A stretch of DNA of 64,000 nucleotides from Fructobacillus sp. CRL 2054 (GTDB taxonomy: Bacteria > Bacillota > Bacilli > Lactobacillales > Lactobacillaceae): NCBI RefSeq assembly GCF_028764065.1, contig NZ_JACOFN010000003.1, forward strand, positions 78,228 through 142,227, read 5' to 3'. Positions 42,748 through 51,174 of this stretch are shown here, piece after piece. Both the position numbers and the translations under genes were made by a program. Position 1 is the first letter of the stretch. Every line of letters starts with the position of its first letter. Below the pieces are notes generated by a model. That model had not been told where the DNA came from and did no database searches. It saw only the letters and a program-made list of their open reading frames with translations.

Positions 42748-43515
42748 TTATCCAAAACGTCCAGAAATATAATCTGCCGTTTCTTGCTTCTTAGGGTTAA
42801 TGAAAATCTTTCGTGTGTCGCCCACTTCAACCAAATCCCCATTCATAAAGAAGGCAGTTCGGTCAGAAATACGAGATGCCTGTGACAAAGAGTGCGTCAC
42901 GATAATCATGGCGTACTTATCACGTAGTTCAAGCAAGGTATCTTCAATGTTGTGAGCAGATACTGGATCCAAAGCTGATGTTGGTTCATCCAACAAAAGT
43001 AACTTTGGCTGAGTGGCGAGCACTCGCGCAATTGAGACACGTTGCTGTTGTCCACCAGACAAGCCCAAGGCTGACTTACCTAAAACATCCTTTACTTCAT
43101 CCCAGATGGAAGCAGCTTTCAAAGATTCTTCGACAGCCTTATCCAAAACGGCCTTATCCTTCACGCCTGAGAGACGCAAACCGAAGGCAACGTTATCATA
43201 GATTGAGAATGGGAATGGATTGGGCTGTTGGAAAACCATTCCAATTTGCTTACGCAATTCAACCGTATCCATTGTTGGCGCGTAAATATCCTGTCCCATG
43301 AAGTTAAAGGAACCAGTAACAGTCACGTTATCTTCCAAATCGTGCATGCGATTCAAGGCACGCAGGTAGGTTGACTTACCAGAACCGGAAGGGCCGATTA
43401 GAGCCGTAATCCCCTTCTTAGGAAAGTCGAGGTCGATTCCATGCAAGGCTTCCTTTTTCCCGTACCAGAGCTTCACGTTACTTGTTTCTAAGATTGTTTC
43501 ATTTTCTTTTGTCAT
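42748..43515 (-). CDS. pstB: Phosphate ABC transporter ATP-binding protein (second copy)
   Basis: A 255-residue ATPase of the Pst importer: Walker [10 protein letters not shown] near residue 42, Q-loop FQQPNPFP near 94, signature LSGGQQQR near 155, Walker [14 protein letters not shown] near 175, H-loop VTHS near 208. Overlaps the other pstB by four bases. Closer to the canonical 250-residue PstB than its partner. Confidence 0.95.
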   Translation of the reverse strand: MTKENETILETSNVKLWYGKKEALHGIDLDFPKKGITALIGPSGSGKSTYLRALNRMHDLEDNVTVTGSFNFMGQDIYAPTMDTVELRKQIGMVFQQPNPFPFSIYDNVAFGLRLSGVKDKAVLDKAVEESLKAASIWDEVKDVLGKSALGLSGGQQQRVSIARVLATQPKLLLLDEPTSALDPVSAHNIEDTLLELRDKYAMIIVTHSLSQASRISDRTAFFMNGDLVEVGDTRKIFINPKKQETADYISGRFG

Positions 43516-44354
43516 CCAAAATTACCTGAAATATAATCGTCGGTCAACTTGACCTTTGGTCGTGTGAAAATCTTACGAGTCAAGTCATATTCAATGACCT
43601 TTCCCTGGTGGAAGAAGGCGGTGTAATCAGAGATACGAGCCGCTTGCTGCATATTGTGCGTCACAATAATGATGGTGTAGTACTGCTTCAATTCCATCAA
43701 AGTCTCTTCGAACTTAGCTGACGAAATTGGGTCCAATGCAGATGAGGGTTCATCTAGCAACAGAATATCAGGCTTCAAAGCCAAGGCACGAGCAATCACA
43801 AGACGCTGCGCCTGACCACCAGACAAAGCCAAGGCAGACTTGTTTAATTCATCCTTCACCTGGTCCCACAAAGCAGCCTGCTTTAGTGTCGTTTCAACGA
43901 TTTCGTCCAACTCTGCCTTGCTGTACTTACCACGACGAGTCAAAGCGAAGGTAATGTTGTCGTAAATGGACTTGGCAAATGGATTAGGACGCTGGAAAAC
44001 CATCCCAATGTGGCGACGCATCTCATAGACATCGATGTCCTTTGAGTTAATGTCCAAACCACGGTACATGATTTTTCCAGTAACGTTAGCCACACCATCG
44101 TTCATTCGGTTTAAGGAACGAAGGAAAGTTGACTTACCAGAACCGGACGCCCCAATCAACGAGGTAATCTTATAACGTTCAAATGATAAATCACCTTCAG
44201 AAAGGGCCAGCTTATCACCGTATCGAACTTGAAGATTCTCAGTCGACAAAGCAATTTCATGACGATCGCTATCCATTTGATAAACAAATCGTTCAGGACG
44301 CGTATCCGAAATAAACTCTGAAACTGGTTTTAATTCTTGCTGTTTATGTGTCAT
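43512..44354 (-). CDS. pstB: Phosphate ABC transporter ATP-binding protein (first copy)
   Basis: A 280-residue PstB with a 30-residue N-terminal extension before the ATPase core. Walker [10 protein letters not shown] near residue 72, Q-loop FQRPNPFA near 125, signature LSGGQAQR near 186, Walker [13 protein letters not shown] near 206. Two PstB genes in tandem are common in lactobacilli and could form a heterodimer or serve alternatives. It lies between pstA and the second pstB. Confidence 0.95.
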   Translation of the reverse strand: MTHKQQELKPVSEFISDTRPERFVYQMDSDRHEIALSTENLQVRYGDKLALSEGDLSFERYKITSLIGASGSGKSTFLRSLNRMNDGVANVTGKIMYRGLDINSKDIDVYEMRRHIGMVFQRPNPFAKSIYDNITFALTRRGKYSKAELDEIVETTLKQAALWDQVKDELNKSALALSGGQAQRLVIARALALKPDILLLDEPSSALDPISSAKFEETLMELKQYYTIIIVTHNMQQAARISDYTAFFHQGKVIEYDLTRKIFTRPKVKLTDDYISGNFG

Positions 44355-44361
44355 GTTAACC

Positions 44362-45246
44362 TCACGAATTCGTTAACTTCTTGTACAGTAAAGTACCAAG
44401 ACGACGTGCAGAGAAGTTGAACAAGAGTACAACGATAATCAAGACCGCTGAAGCCCCTGCAGATACTGCTGACAAATCGGGCATGATTCCTTCGGAGTTA
44501 ATCTTCCAGATGTGCACGGCCAATGTTTCAGCAGGACGGAATGGTGAGAGAGGAGAAGCCAAGTTAAATGGGTTCCAATCGCCAAAGTCCAAAGTTGGGG
44601 CAGACTGTCCCGCAGTGTAAATCAATGCGGCCGCTTCACCAAATACTCGACCAGCTGAAATAACAACACCTGTCACGATTGATGGTACTGCTGCTGGCAA
44701 AATAATGTGAATAACCGTTTCAAAACGAGATAGCCCCAAAGCTGCACCAGCTTCACGCTGCAAGTTTGGTATCTGACTCAATGACGTTTCAATCGAACGA
44801 GTCAAAATTGGTAAGTTAAAAATCGTTAAGGCAATCGCCCCTGACAAGATTGAGAAGCCGAAATGGAACTTCACAACGAAAATCAAGAAACTGAAAAGGC
44901 CAACAACAACTGAAGGCAATGAAGACATCACTTCAATGGCCGTTCGAATAATTGAGATAAATAGACTTGGCTTAGCGTATTCATTCAAATACATCGCCGC
45001 TCCCAAAGCAATTGGGAAGGAAATCAACATGGCCAAAATCAACAAGTAAAAGGAATTAAACAATTGAACTCCAATTCCACCACCAGCTTCAAAAGAGCGG
45101 GCGGCCCCTGTTAAGAAATGCCAGGACAAGTGTGGCAAACCACGAGCGAGAATAAAGGCTAGCATGGCAACCAGGACGAGGGCAACGGAGGCAGCGATTG
45201 CGTAAATCACGCCTGTTGCGACTTTATCGGCAGTCTTTGCATTCAT
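44362..45246 (-). CDS. pstA: Phosphate ABC transporter permease PstA
   Basis: A 294-residue permease with about six membrane helices and the cytosolic coupling loop EAGAALGLSRFETVIHIILP near residue 165. Starts directly at the pstC end (stop and start share one base), so the two permeases are made together. Confidence 0.95.
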   Translation of the reverse strand: MNAKTADKVATGVIYAIAASVALVLVAMLAFILARGLPHLSWHFLTGAARSFEAGGGIGVQLFNSFYLLILAMLISFPIALGAAMYLNEYAKPSLFISIIRTAIEVMSSLPSVVVGLFSFLIFVVKFHFGFSILSGAIALTIFNLPILTRSIETSLSQIPNLQREAGAALGLSRFETVIHIILPAAVPSIVTGVVISAGRVFGEAAALIYTAGQSAPTLDFGDWNPFNLASPLSPFRPAETLAVHIWKINSEGIMPDLSAVSAGASAVLIIVVLLFNFSARRLGTLLYKKLTNS

Positions 45247-46169
45247 TATTTCATCGCTCCTTTATTTCCAATAAAACGAATCAAAATGTTAAAGAGTAGT
45301 GACATTAACAAAAGAATCATCGCTAGTGACCAGAGAACATTGTTTTGCAATGATCCCATGACCGTGTTACCAATTCCCATGGTCAACACGGACGTCAAAG
45401 TCGCAGCGGGTGAAACTAGTGAATCTGGCATGTTGGCCGCGTTACCAATAACCATCTGCACAGCCAAAGCTTCACCGAAGGCACGGGCCATTCCAAAGAC
45501 AATAGCGGTTAAAATACCCGGCGTTGCCGCACGAAGCACCACCTTGTAAATCATTTGCCAGCGAGTTGCCCCAATGGCCAAAGCTGATTCACGGTAGTGA
45601 CGTGGCACCCCCTTCAAGGTATCAACGGTCATCGACGTAACCGTTGGTAAAATCATAACGAAAAGGACAACAGTTCCGGAAAGAATTCCCAATCCTGTAC
45701 CACCAAAGACGCTTCGGACAGCCGGTACAACGACAGTCAAGCCGATAACACCGTAAACAACGGAAGGAATTCCAACAAGCAATTCGATAACAGGCTGCAT
45801 AATCTTAGCACCACGCTTTTCAGCAATTTCGGTCATGAAGACGGCCGTTCCAATTGCAAATGGCGTAGCAATAATAGCAGCTAGGAAGGTAACGGCCAGT
45901 GAGCCAGTAATTAGTGGCAAAGCACCAACATCTGGCTTACCAGTCGCTTTATTGACAACACTGGGATTCCAGTGAGTGCCAAATAAGAATTCTGAAACAG
46001 AGACTTTATCACTTGTAAAAGTCGCCATTCCACGGGTAATCACAAAGCCAAAAATCAACACCACGATTGCGGCAATCAAAATCAAGGCTGAAATTGAGAT
46101 AGCTTTTCCAAATCGATCTTGCTTGGTCGATAAGGAAGTTTTTTTAATTTTTTCAGTAATTAAATCCAT
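45246..46169 (-). CDS. pstC: Phosphate ABC transporter permease PstC
   Basis: A 307-residue permease with about six membrane helices and the coupling loop RESALAIGATRWQMIYKVVL near residue 193. A 25-residue lysine-rich cytosolic N-terminus precedes the first helix. Follows pstS by 17 bases. Confidence 0.95.
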   Translation of the reverse strand: MDLITEKIKKTSLSTKQDRFGKAISISALILIAAIVVLIFGFVITRGMATFTSDKVSVSEFLFGTHWNPSVVNKATGKPDVGALPLITGSLAVTFLAAIIATPFAIGTAVFMTEIAEKRGAKIMQPVIELLVGIPSVVYGVIGLTVVVPAVRSVFGGTGLGILSGTVVLFVMILPTVTSMTVDTLKGVPRHYRESALAIGATRWQMIYKVVLRAATPGILTAIVFGMARAFGEALAVQMVIGNAANMPDSLVSPAATLTSVLTMGIGNTVMGSLQNNVLWSLAMILLLMSLLFNILIRFIGNKGAMK

Positions 46170-46186
46170 TATTCAGTCTACCCCTT

Positions 46187-47068
46187 TTATTTCCGGGTAA
46201 TTCGACCGTTTAAATCACGATCAATTTGCATGTTATACATTGAGATATAACCCAACTTTTTAACATACTTCTTCTGGAAATCCGCTGAGTTCATGTACTC
46301 CAGGAACTTTGCCGTATCACCAGTTGGCTTACCCTTGGTATAAATATGCTCATAAGACCAAATTGGGTAAGTACCGTTTTCAACGTTGGCATCAATTGGA
46401 GCCACCCCGTTTACACTAACCGTCGTCACATCGTTAGACTTATAGGCGAAGGCTACGTAAGAAATGGCACCAGGCGTACTCTGGACAATGGACTTCACCA
46501 TTCCAGAAGAATCCTGTTCCTGTGCTTCCTTCGAAGTCTTACCACCCATTGCCCACTTTTCAAAAGCGGCACGGGTTCCCGAACCAGCAGCACGGTTAAC
46601 AAGAACAATCTTTTGGTCATTACCACCAACTTGTTTCCAGTTGGTAATCTTACCAGTAAAAATGTCTGTCAACTGACTAAGGGTCAGGTTGTTAACACCA
46701 ACGTTTTTATTAACGATCGGCATAATTCCAACAACGGCAACTCGGTGATCGACAATCTTCTTACTGTCAATCCCCTTCTTTTCTTCAGCATAAAGGTCTG
46801 AGTTTCCTAGAGAAACCGCTCCTTGTGCAATTTGCGACAGCCCAGTTCCAGAACCACCACCTTGAACCGTAACAGAAACACCTGGGTGTGTTTTCTGGAA
46901 GTCTTCACCGGCAGCTTCAACCAATGGCTGAAGGGCCGTTGAACCGACGGCAGTGATTGGTGCATTGTTTCCATTCTTATCTCGTGTTTGATAAGCAAAT
47001 ACGAGCAAAGCTCCAATGAAAACGACGACAAGGGTCGTTATGATGGACCCGCGATGCGATCTTTGCAT
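46187..47068 (-). CDS. pstS: Phosphate-binding protein PstS, membrane-anchored, no lipobox
   Basis: A 293-residue phosphate receptor. Binding motifs GSTALQPLVEAA near residue 42, GGGSGTGLSQ near 69 and NRAAGSGTR near 157 are intact. The N-terminus has a hydrophobic helix (about residues 9-27) flanked by charges but contains no cysteine, so it cannot be an Lgt-modified lipoprotein and is probably held by an uncleaved helix. Most Gram-positive PstS proteins are lipoproteins. First gene of pstSCABB-phoU; preceded by a structured leader. Confidence 0.94.
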   Translation of the reverse strand: MQRSHRGSIITTLVVVFIGALLVFAYQTRDKNGNNAPITAVGSTALQPLVEAAGEDFQKTHPGVSVTVQGGGSGTGLSQIAQGAVSLGNSDLYAEEKKGIDSKKIVDHRVAVVGIMPIVNKNVGVNNLTLSQLTDIFTGKITNWKQVGGNDQKIVLVNRAAGSGTRAAFEKWAMGGKTSKEAQEQDSSGMVKSIVQSTPGAISYVAFAYKSNDVTTVSVNGVAPIDANVENGTYPIWSYEHIYTKGKPTGDTAKFLEYMNSADFQKKYVKKLGYISMYNMQIDRDLNGRITRK

Positions 47069-47114
47069 GAGCGCTTTTTTCCCCCACTGTGTGCAAAAGA
47101 TAAACTAACAACAG

Positions 47115-47176
47115 AAAAAATGTTCCTGAAAGTGTTTCGATTGCTACGCAAACACGAAACAAAATACTTAGGAACA
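47115..47176 (-). ncRNA. pst leader hairpin with T6: attenuator or small RNA
   Basis: From the predicted +1 near 47176 the minus strand reads TGTTCCT...AGGAACA (47170-47176 with 47121-47127), with inner stem TGTTTCG/CGAAACA, then TTTTTT (47115-47120). This is an intrinsic-terminator shape before pstS, giving a roughly 60-base RNA unless read through. Confidence 0.5.
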
Positions 47177-47182
47177 AGCACA

Positions 47183-47191
47183 TTATAACAA
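47183..47191 (-). promoter_or_regulatory. pst operon promoter (extended -10)
   Basis: TGTTATAAT on the minus strand, placed immediately after the T-tract of the recA terminator; its -35 region falls inside the terminator. Confidence 0.6.
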
Positions 47192-47215
47192 AAAAAAGCG
47201 TACTGGACGCTTTTT
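47189..47215 (-). terminator. Terminator after recA
   Basis: AAAAAGCGT / ACGCTTTTTTTTT hairpin, minus strand. Confidence 0.85.
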
Positions 47216-47237
47216 GAAATTAATTTAATATTAACTT

Positions 47238-48353
47238 TTAAATGATTGGTTCATCCGTTAATTGGTCGTCATCGGCTGGCTTAACCTTCTCAGAAACGTT
47301 TTCGGCCGCTTCTTCTTCGACTGGTTGTTCATCTCCAATACCGTATGCGTTACGAACCTGACGATACAAATCAGCACGTAATTCTGCGTGTTCAGGGTCA
47401 TCAAGATATTCCTTAGCACGTTCACGTCCCTGACCAATACGCTCACCCTGGTATGCATACCAAGAACCAGCCTTATCGATGATATCTTGGTCAACAGCAA
47501 GGTCCAAAATTTCACCGGTTTGTGAAATACCCTTACCGTACATGATATCAACTTCAGCAACCTTAAATGGAGGGGCTACCTTGTTCTTAACCACCTTTAC
47601 CTTGGTTAAGTTTCCCATGACATCGGACCCATCTTTAATTTGAGTTGAACGGCGCACTTCCAAACGAATTGTTGAATAAAACTTCAAGGCGCGACCACCA
47701 GGAGTCGTTTCAGGGTTTCCAAACATCACCCCGACCTTTTCACGAATCTGGTTAATGAAGATGGCAATGGTACCAGTACGGTTTAACGTACCAGCCAACT
47801 TACGTAAGGCTTGCGACATCAAACGGGCCTGCAATCCAACGTGGGCATCCCCCATTTCACCTTCAATTTCAACACGGGGAACCAAGGCGGCAACGGAATC
47901 AACAACCACCATATCAACGGCCCCTGATTGGACCAAAGCGTCGGCGATTTCCAATCCCTGTTCACCTGTATCAGGCTGTGAAAGAAGCAATTCATCCTTC
48001 TTAACGCCTAATGCTTCGGCGTACTTAACATCCAATGCGTTTTCGGCATCGATATAAGCAGCAGTACCACCGGCCTTTTGAATTTCGGCAACCGCGTGTA
48101 AGGCAATCGTTGTCTTTCCTGATGATTCAGGACCATAAACTTCAACGATTCTTCCCTTTGGATAACCACCAACACCAAGGGCCACATCCAACTTAACAGA
48201 ACCAGAAGGTGACGTTTCGATTTGCGTTGTTTGGTTATCACCAAGGGTCATGATTGATCCCTTACCAAAGTTCTTTTCAATTTTCTTAAGTGCTTCGTTT
48301 AAGGCAGCCTGACGACCGTCCTTTTTATTATCACTCGTTTTCTTTGCAACCAT
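47238..48353 (-). CDS. recA: RecA recombinase
   Basis: A 371-residue recombinase and SOS co-protease. Walker [10 protein letters not shown] near residue 74, loop L1 [11 protein letters not shown] near 167, L2 region [22 protein letters not shown] near 200, acidic disordered C-terminal tail. The segment after the catalytic Glu reads AENALDV where AEHALDP is usual. A perfect LexA box lies upstream. cinA, common between pgsA and recA, is missing. Confidence 0.97.
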   Translation of the reverse strand: MVAKKTSDNKKDGRQAALNEALKKIEKNFGKGSIMTLGDNQTTQIETSPSGSVKLDVALGVGGYPKGRIVEVYGPESSGKTTIALHAVAEIQKAGGTAAYIDAENALDVKYAEALGVKKDELLLSQPDTGEQGLEIADALVQSGAVDMVVVDSVAALVPRVEIEGEMGDAHVGLQARLMSQALRKLAGTLNRTGTIAIFINQIREKVGVMFGNPETTPGGRALKFYSTIRLEVRRSTQIKDGSDVMGNLTKVKVVKNKVAPPFKVAEVDIMYGKGISQTGEILDLAVDQDIIDKAGSWYAYQGERIGQGRERAKEYLDDPEHAELRADLYRQVRNAYGIGDEQPVEEEAAENVSEKVKPADDDQLTDEPII

Positions 48354-48381
48354 TTTGAAAACTCCTTATTGTCTATCAACT

Positions 48382-48410
48382 AGTTTACGGATAATCTTTC
48401 TAAAATGCAA
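48382..48410 (-). promoter_or_regulatory. recA promoter
   Basis: TTGCAT (48405-48410), 17-base spacer, TAAACT (48382-48387) on the minus strand, with AAGGAG before the ATG. Confidence 0.7.
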
Positions 48411-48418
48411 GACTTTTC

Positions 48419-48432
48419 CGAACATTTGTTCG
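48419..48432. promoter_or_regulatory. LexA/DinR SOS box of recA
   Basis: CGAACATTTGTTCG is a perfect inverted repeat matching the Gram-positive LexA consensus CGAAC-N4-GTTCG, eight bases upstream of the recA -35. Confidence 0.88.
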
Positions 48433-48462
48433 TGTCTTTTTTTCGTCTTCATTTCATTAAAC

Positions 48463-48485
48463 GAAAAAAGCGCTTAATGCGCTTA
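48463..48485 (-). terminator. Terminator overlapping the pgsA stop
   Basis: AAGCGC / GCGCTT hairpin followed by T6, minus strand. Confidence 0.75.
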
Positions 48486-49058
48486 TAGTCCGTCAGCAAA
48501 AACCGAGCGGTTCTGCCAGAAGTAGTCGATTCCTGAGTAAATTGTAAAGAATACAGCGATGTACAAAAGCACCTCTCCGATTGGGAACCCAATCCCTGCA
48601 AATGGCCAATCCTTCAAGTAAAGGAAGAAAATAGCAAACATTTGAGAGAAAGTTTTAATCTTACCTGGCCATGCAGCGGCAAGAACCGTCCCATTATTTT
48701 CAACAACCAATGTCCGCAAACCAGTAACAGCTAATTCTCGAACAACAATCACCGTTGTAACCCAAGCTGGAATTTGCAAGAAGGCTGTGAGATAAATCAA
48801 AGCCGTCATAACTAAAAGCTTGTCAGCCAATGGATCAAAGAACTTTCCGAAGTTCGTAACCAAATGCTTACGACGTGCAATTTGACCGTCCAAGAAATCA
48901 GTTAGCGAAGCAACCGCAAAGACAATCGCCGCAATCACCCAATTCAAGTTAGGTTCTGTCATAAAGATTGATTCATCCTGTCCTGGCCAGGAAAGAACAA
49001 TCATAAAGACTGGAATTAAGATAATACGAAATACAGTTAATTTATTTGGTAAATTCAT
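48483..49058 (-). CDS. pgsA: CDP-diacylglycerol-glycerol-3-phosphate 3-phosphatidyltransferase
   Basis: A 191-residue membrane enzyme making phosphatidylglycerol phosphate. The CDP-alcohol phosphotransferase motif is complete: DFLDGQIARRKHLVTNFGKFFDPLADK near residues 55-80 (D-G-AR-G-D-D pattern). About four to five membrane helices. ATG 49058 is preferred over the in-frame TTG just before it. Sits between rodZ and recA. Confidence 0.95.
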   Translation of the reverse strand: MNLPNKLTVFRIILIPVFMIVLSWPGQDESIFMTEPNLNWVIAAIVFAVASLTDFLDGQIARRKHLVTNFGKFFDPLADKLLVMTALIYLTAFLQIPAWVTTVIVVRELAVTGLRTLVVENNGTVLAAAWPGKIKTFSQMFAIFFLYLKDWPFAGIGFPIGEVLLYIAVFFTIYSGIDYFWQNRSVFADGL

Positions 49059-49069
49059 CAAACCGTCCC

Positions 49070-49921
49070 TTACTTACTAAAGTTAACCAATACGTTCCAA
49101 ACTGTAGCACCAGTTGGCAAATTTGGCACATCAACGTGTGTATTGTTCAAAGTCAGAGCAACATGACTAATCTGACCTGCCGTAATGGTAATCGAAGCTG
49201 TGTTAGCTGACAAATCAACACTCTCTTCAGCATCTTTTGTAACAGTCTTGTTGAAGAGTACCTTACCAGTTCCATCCGTTACCTTCAAAGTTGTATCGCC
49301 GTTTTGGCCCTTAGCCACTAACTTATGTGATTGAGTCAAAGCGTTGGACACGTTATAGGTTGTCTTTTTGTTCGTTGTATCAGTCTGTGGGTTCTCCAAC
49401 TTTAGCGTATTAGCAGATGATGAAGAAACAACAGAAGAGGACTGTGGAACGGAAGATGAAGCTACTTGAACTGTATCGTTCGAAGAGCTACCGTTTCCAC
49501 CACTCATACGAGTAATAACAAACCAGACAACACCAAGAATGGCAATGAGGATAATCAATAGCCAAATCTTAGGAATCCATCCCCGGAAACGTGACTTCAT
49601 GCTTTCACTGGAACTTGTTCCAGCACGAACAACCCCATCGTCATCACGATGAGCATAGGAGAGATCTGATGACACGTAAGGATCAAATTCAACCTCTTCA
49701 AATAAGTCGTCGGGGTTTAATCCAACGGCCTTTGCAAACTTCTTCGCAAAAGCACGGGTATAAAAGGGACTAGGAAGGACATCTGTATCATCTTCCTCAA
49801 TCGCCTTCAAAAACTTTGGCTGAATCTTCGTGATTTCTGCCAGTTGTTCAAAGGAGTATCCCTTCGCCTCACGGGCTTCTTTCAATTCTTGCCGTACTTC
49901 ACTCGTTAAATTTTCAACCAT
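49070..49921 (-). CDS. rodZ: RodZ-like helix-turn-helix membrane protein (YmfM)
   Basis: A 283-residue protein with an N-terminal Xre-type HTH (about 8-75: LKEAREAKGYSFEQLAEITKI, FLKAIEEDD), a membrane helix near 125-145, a serine-rich linker and a C-terminal beta domain (DUF4115, ending after residue 210). RodZ links the MreB cytoskeleton to the elongation machinery; mreBCD lie a few genes away. The start shares one base with the ymfH stop. The longer frame has no advantage. Confidence 0.92.
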   Translation of the reverse strand: MVENLTSEVRQELKEAREAKGYSFEQLAEITKIQPKFLKAIEEDDTDVLPSPFYTRAFAKKFAKAVGLNPDDLFEEVEFDPYVSSDLSYAHRDDDGVVRAGTSSSESMKSRFRGWIPKIWLLIILIAILGVVWFVITRMSGGNGSSSNDTVQVASSSVPQSSSVVSSSSANTLKLENPQTDTTNKKTTYNVSNALTQSHKLVAKGQNGDTTLKVTDGTGKVLFNKTVTKDAEESVDLSANTASITITAGQISHVALTLNNTHVDVPNLPTGATVWNVLVNFSK

Positions 49922-51174
49922 TATCTCGACTTCTTTACAATAAATCGGGTCAGCGGACCCTGTTCCAAAGCGACTTGGCAATACGCCAGTAGGTCACTCT
50001 GCTTGAACTGTGTTATTAGTTTCATTTTATCAAAGAGTGAATAACCGTACAAGAGAAAATCTTCATCTAAAGCCTGTCTGGACAAGCGGTCTTGGCTTTG
50101 AATACTCTCACCAATCAAGCCCTTTTGTAACAACCGAAAATCATTACCCGACTGCGCAATGACTTCTTCTATTTTTTCCAGTCGCTCTCGAATCAATTTC
50201 TCCTTTTTATCCAGCTCTTCGCCTGCAGTAAAGAAAGTCATGTAGGCATAAGAATCGACAATCGTAACCTCATAGTCAAAGTCATCCCCAATTAGACCGG
50301 ATTGATAACAGTCCTGGTACCAGTCGCTTTGTTCACCAAACACGATATCCAATACCATTTCAGCTAGTTGAACCTGTTCAACAGTTGACATTCCAGGCAC
50401 TAAATGAAGCTTTTTCAAGAGTCCCATCCGGGGCAAAGAGACCGCCATCTCTTTTCGACCATTCCCTTTTGAACGGTCATTAATAGGACCAACCGGAAGC
50501 CCTTCTTGAGACAAGGATGGCTCGACTTTTACTTCTTCTTGGATACTCTCTACCCACTCGCAAACTGTATCAAAGTCAAAATCCCCCACCACCGTCAAAA
50601 CTAAATTCCCCGGTTGGTAAAAAGCTCGATGCACCCGGTACAGTAGTTCCGGTGTTATTTCCTGCAAGGACTCCGCCGTTCCGGCAATGTCTTCAGCCAT
50701 GGCAGTCTTGGGATAGGCCGCTGTTAAAAGTCCCTGATATAAGACGGTAAAAGGATCATCCTGATAGCTAGCAATCTCCTCTTCAATAATCCCCCGCTCT
50801 CGCTCCACACTTGCTTTAGTAAAGTAAGGCTCCTGAACAAAGTGCATTAAAATCGATAAACTTTCCTGAATATTTTGATAGGCCGAAAAATAATAAGCTG
50901 TTAATCCATTGGACGTAAAGGCGTTGCCATCGGCTCCTACGTTTGCTAATTGAACTAAAGCATCGCCGTCCTTTTTATCAAAGAGTTTGTGTTCGAGAAA
51001 GTGAGCAGTCCCGGCTGGTATCTTTTCAAAATCTCCCTTTTCATTCATAAAGTGGTCACTTAAGGAGCCAAATTTAGCCGCTAAGGACACAACGCTTTGT
51101 TTGTAGCCTTTCTTTTGGACTAGGTTGACTTCGAGTCCATCTTTTGTATGAAAAACTTTAATCGAGTCCGTCAT
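49921..51174 (-). CDS. ymfH: M16 family metallopeptidase YmfH-like
   Basis: A 417-residue pitrilysin-type protein with the inverted zinc motif HFLEH near residue 58 and the distal metal Glu in the following helix region (REEIASYQDD segment near 140), so it is likely an active protease. Pairs with the upstream YmfF-like protein (four-base overlap) as a two-subunit M16B enzyme. In other Firmicutes the ymfF-ymfH-ymfM-pgsA order is conserved; the substrate is unknown. Confidence 0.9.
   Translation of the reverse strand: MTDSIKVFHTKDGLEVNLVQKKGYKQSVVSLAAKFGSLSDHFMNEKGDFEKIPAGTAHFLEHKLFDKKDGDALVQLANVGADGNAFTSNGLTAYYFSAYQNIQESLSILMHFVQEPYFTKASVERERGIIEEEIASYQDDPFTVLYQGLLTAAYPKTAMAEDIAGTAESLQEITPELLYRVHRAFYQPGNLVLTVVGDFDFDTVCEWVESIQEEVKVEPSLSQEGLPVGPINDRSKGNGRKEMAVSLPRMGLLKKLHLVPGMSTVEQVQLAEMVLDIVFGEQSDWYQDCYQSGLIGDDFDYEVTIVDSYAYMTFFTAGEELDKKEKLIRERLEKIEEVIAQSGNDFRLLQKGLIGESIQSQDRLSRQALDEDFLLYGYSLFDKMKLITQFKQSDLLAYCQVALEQGPLTRFIVKKSR

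Noticed and set aside
43512..44354. Two pstB genes as a recent duplication
   Set aside because: The proteins are clearly diverged and tandem pstB genes are common in lactobacilli.
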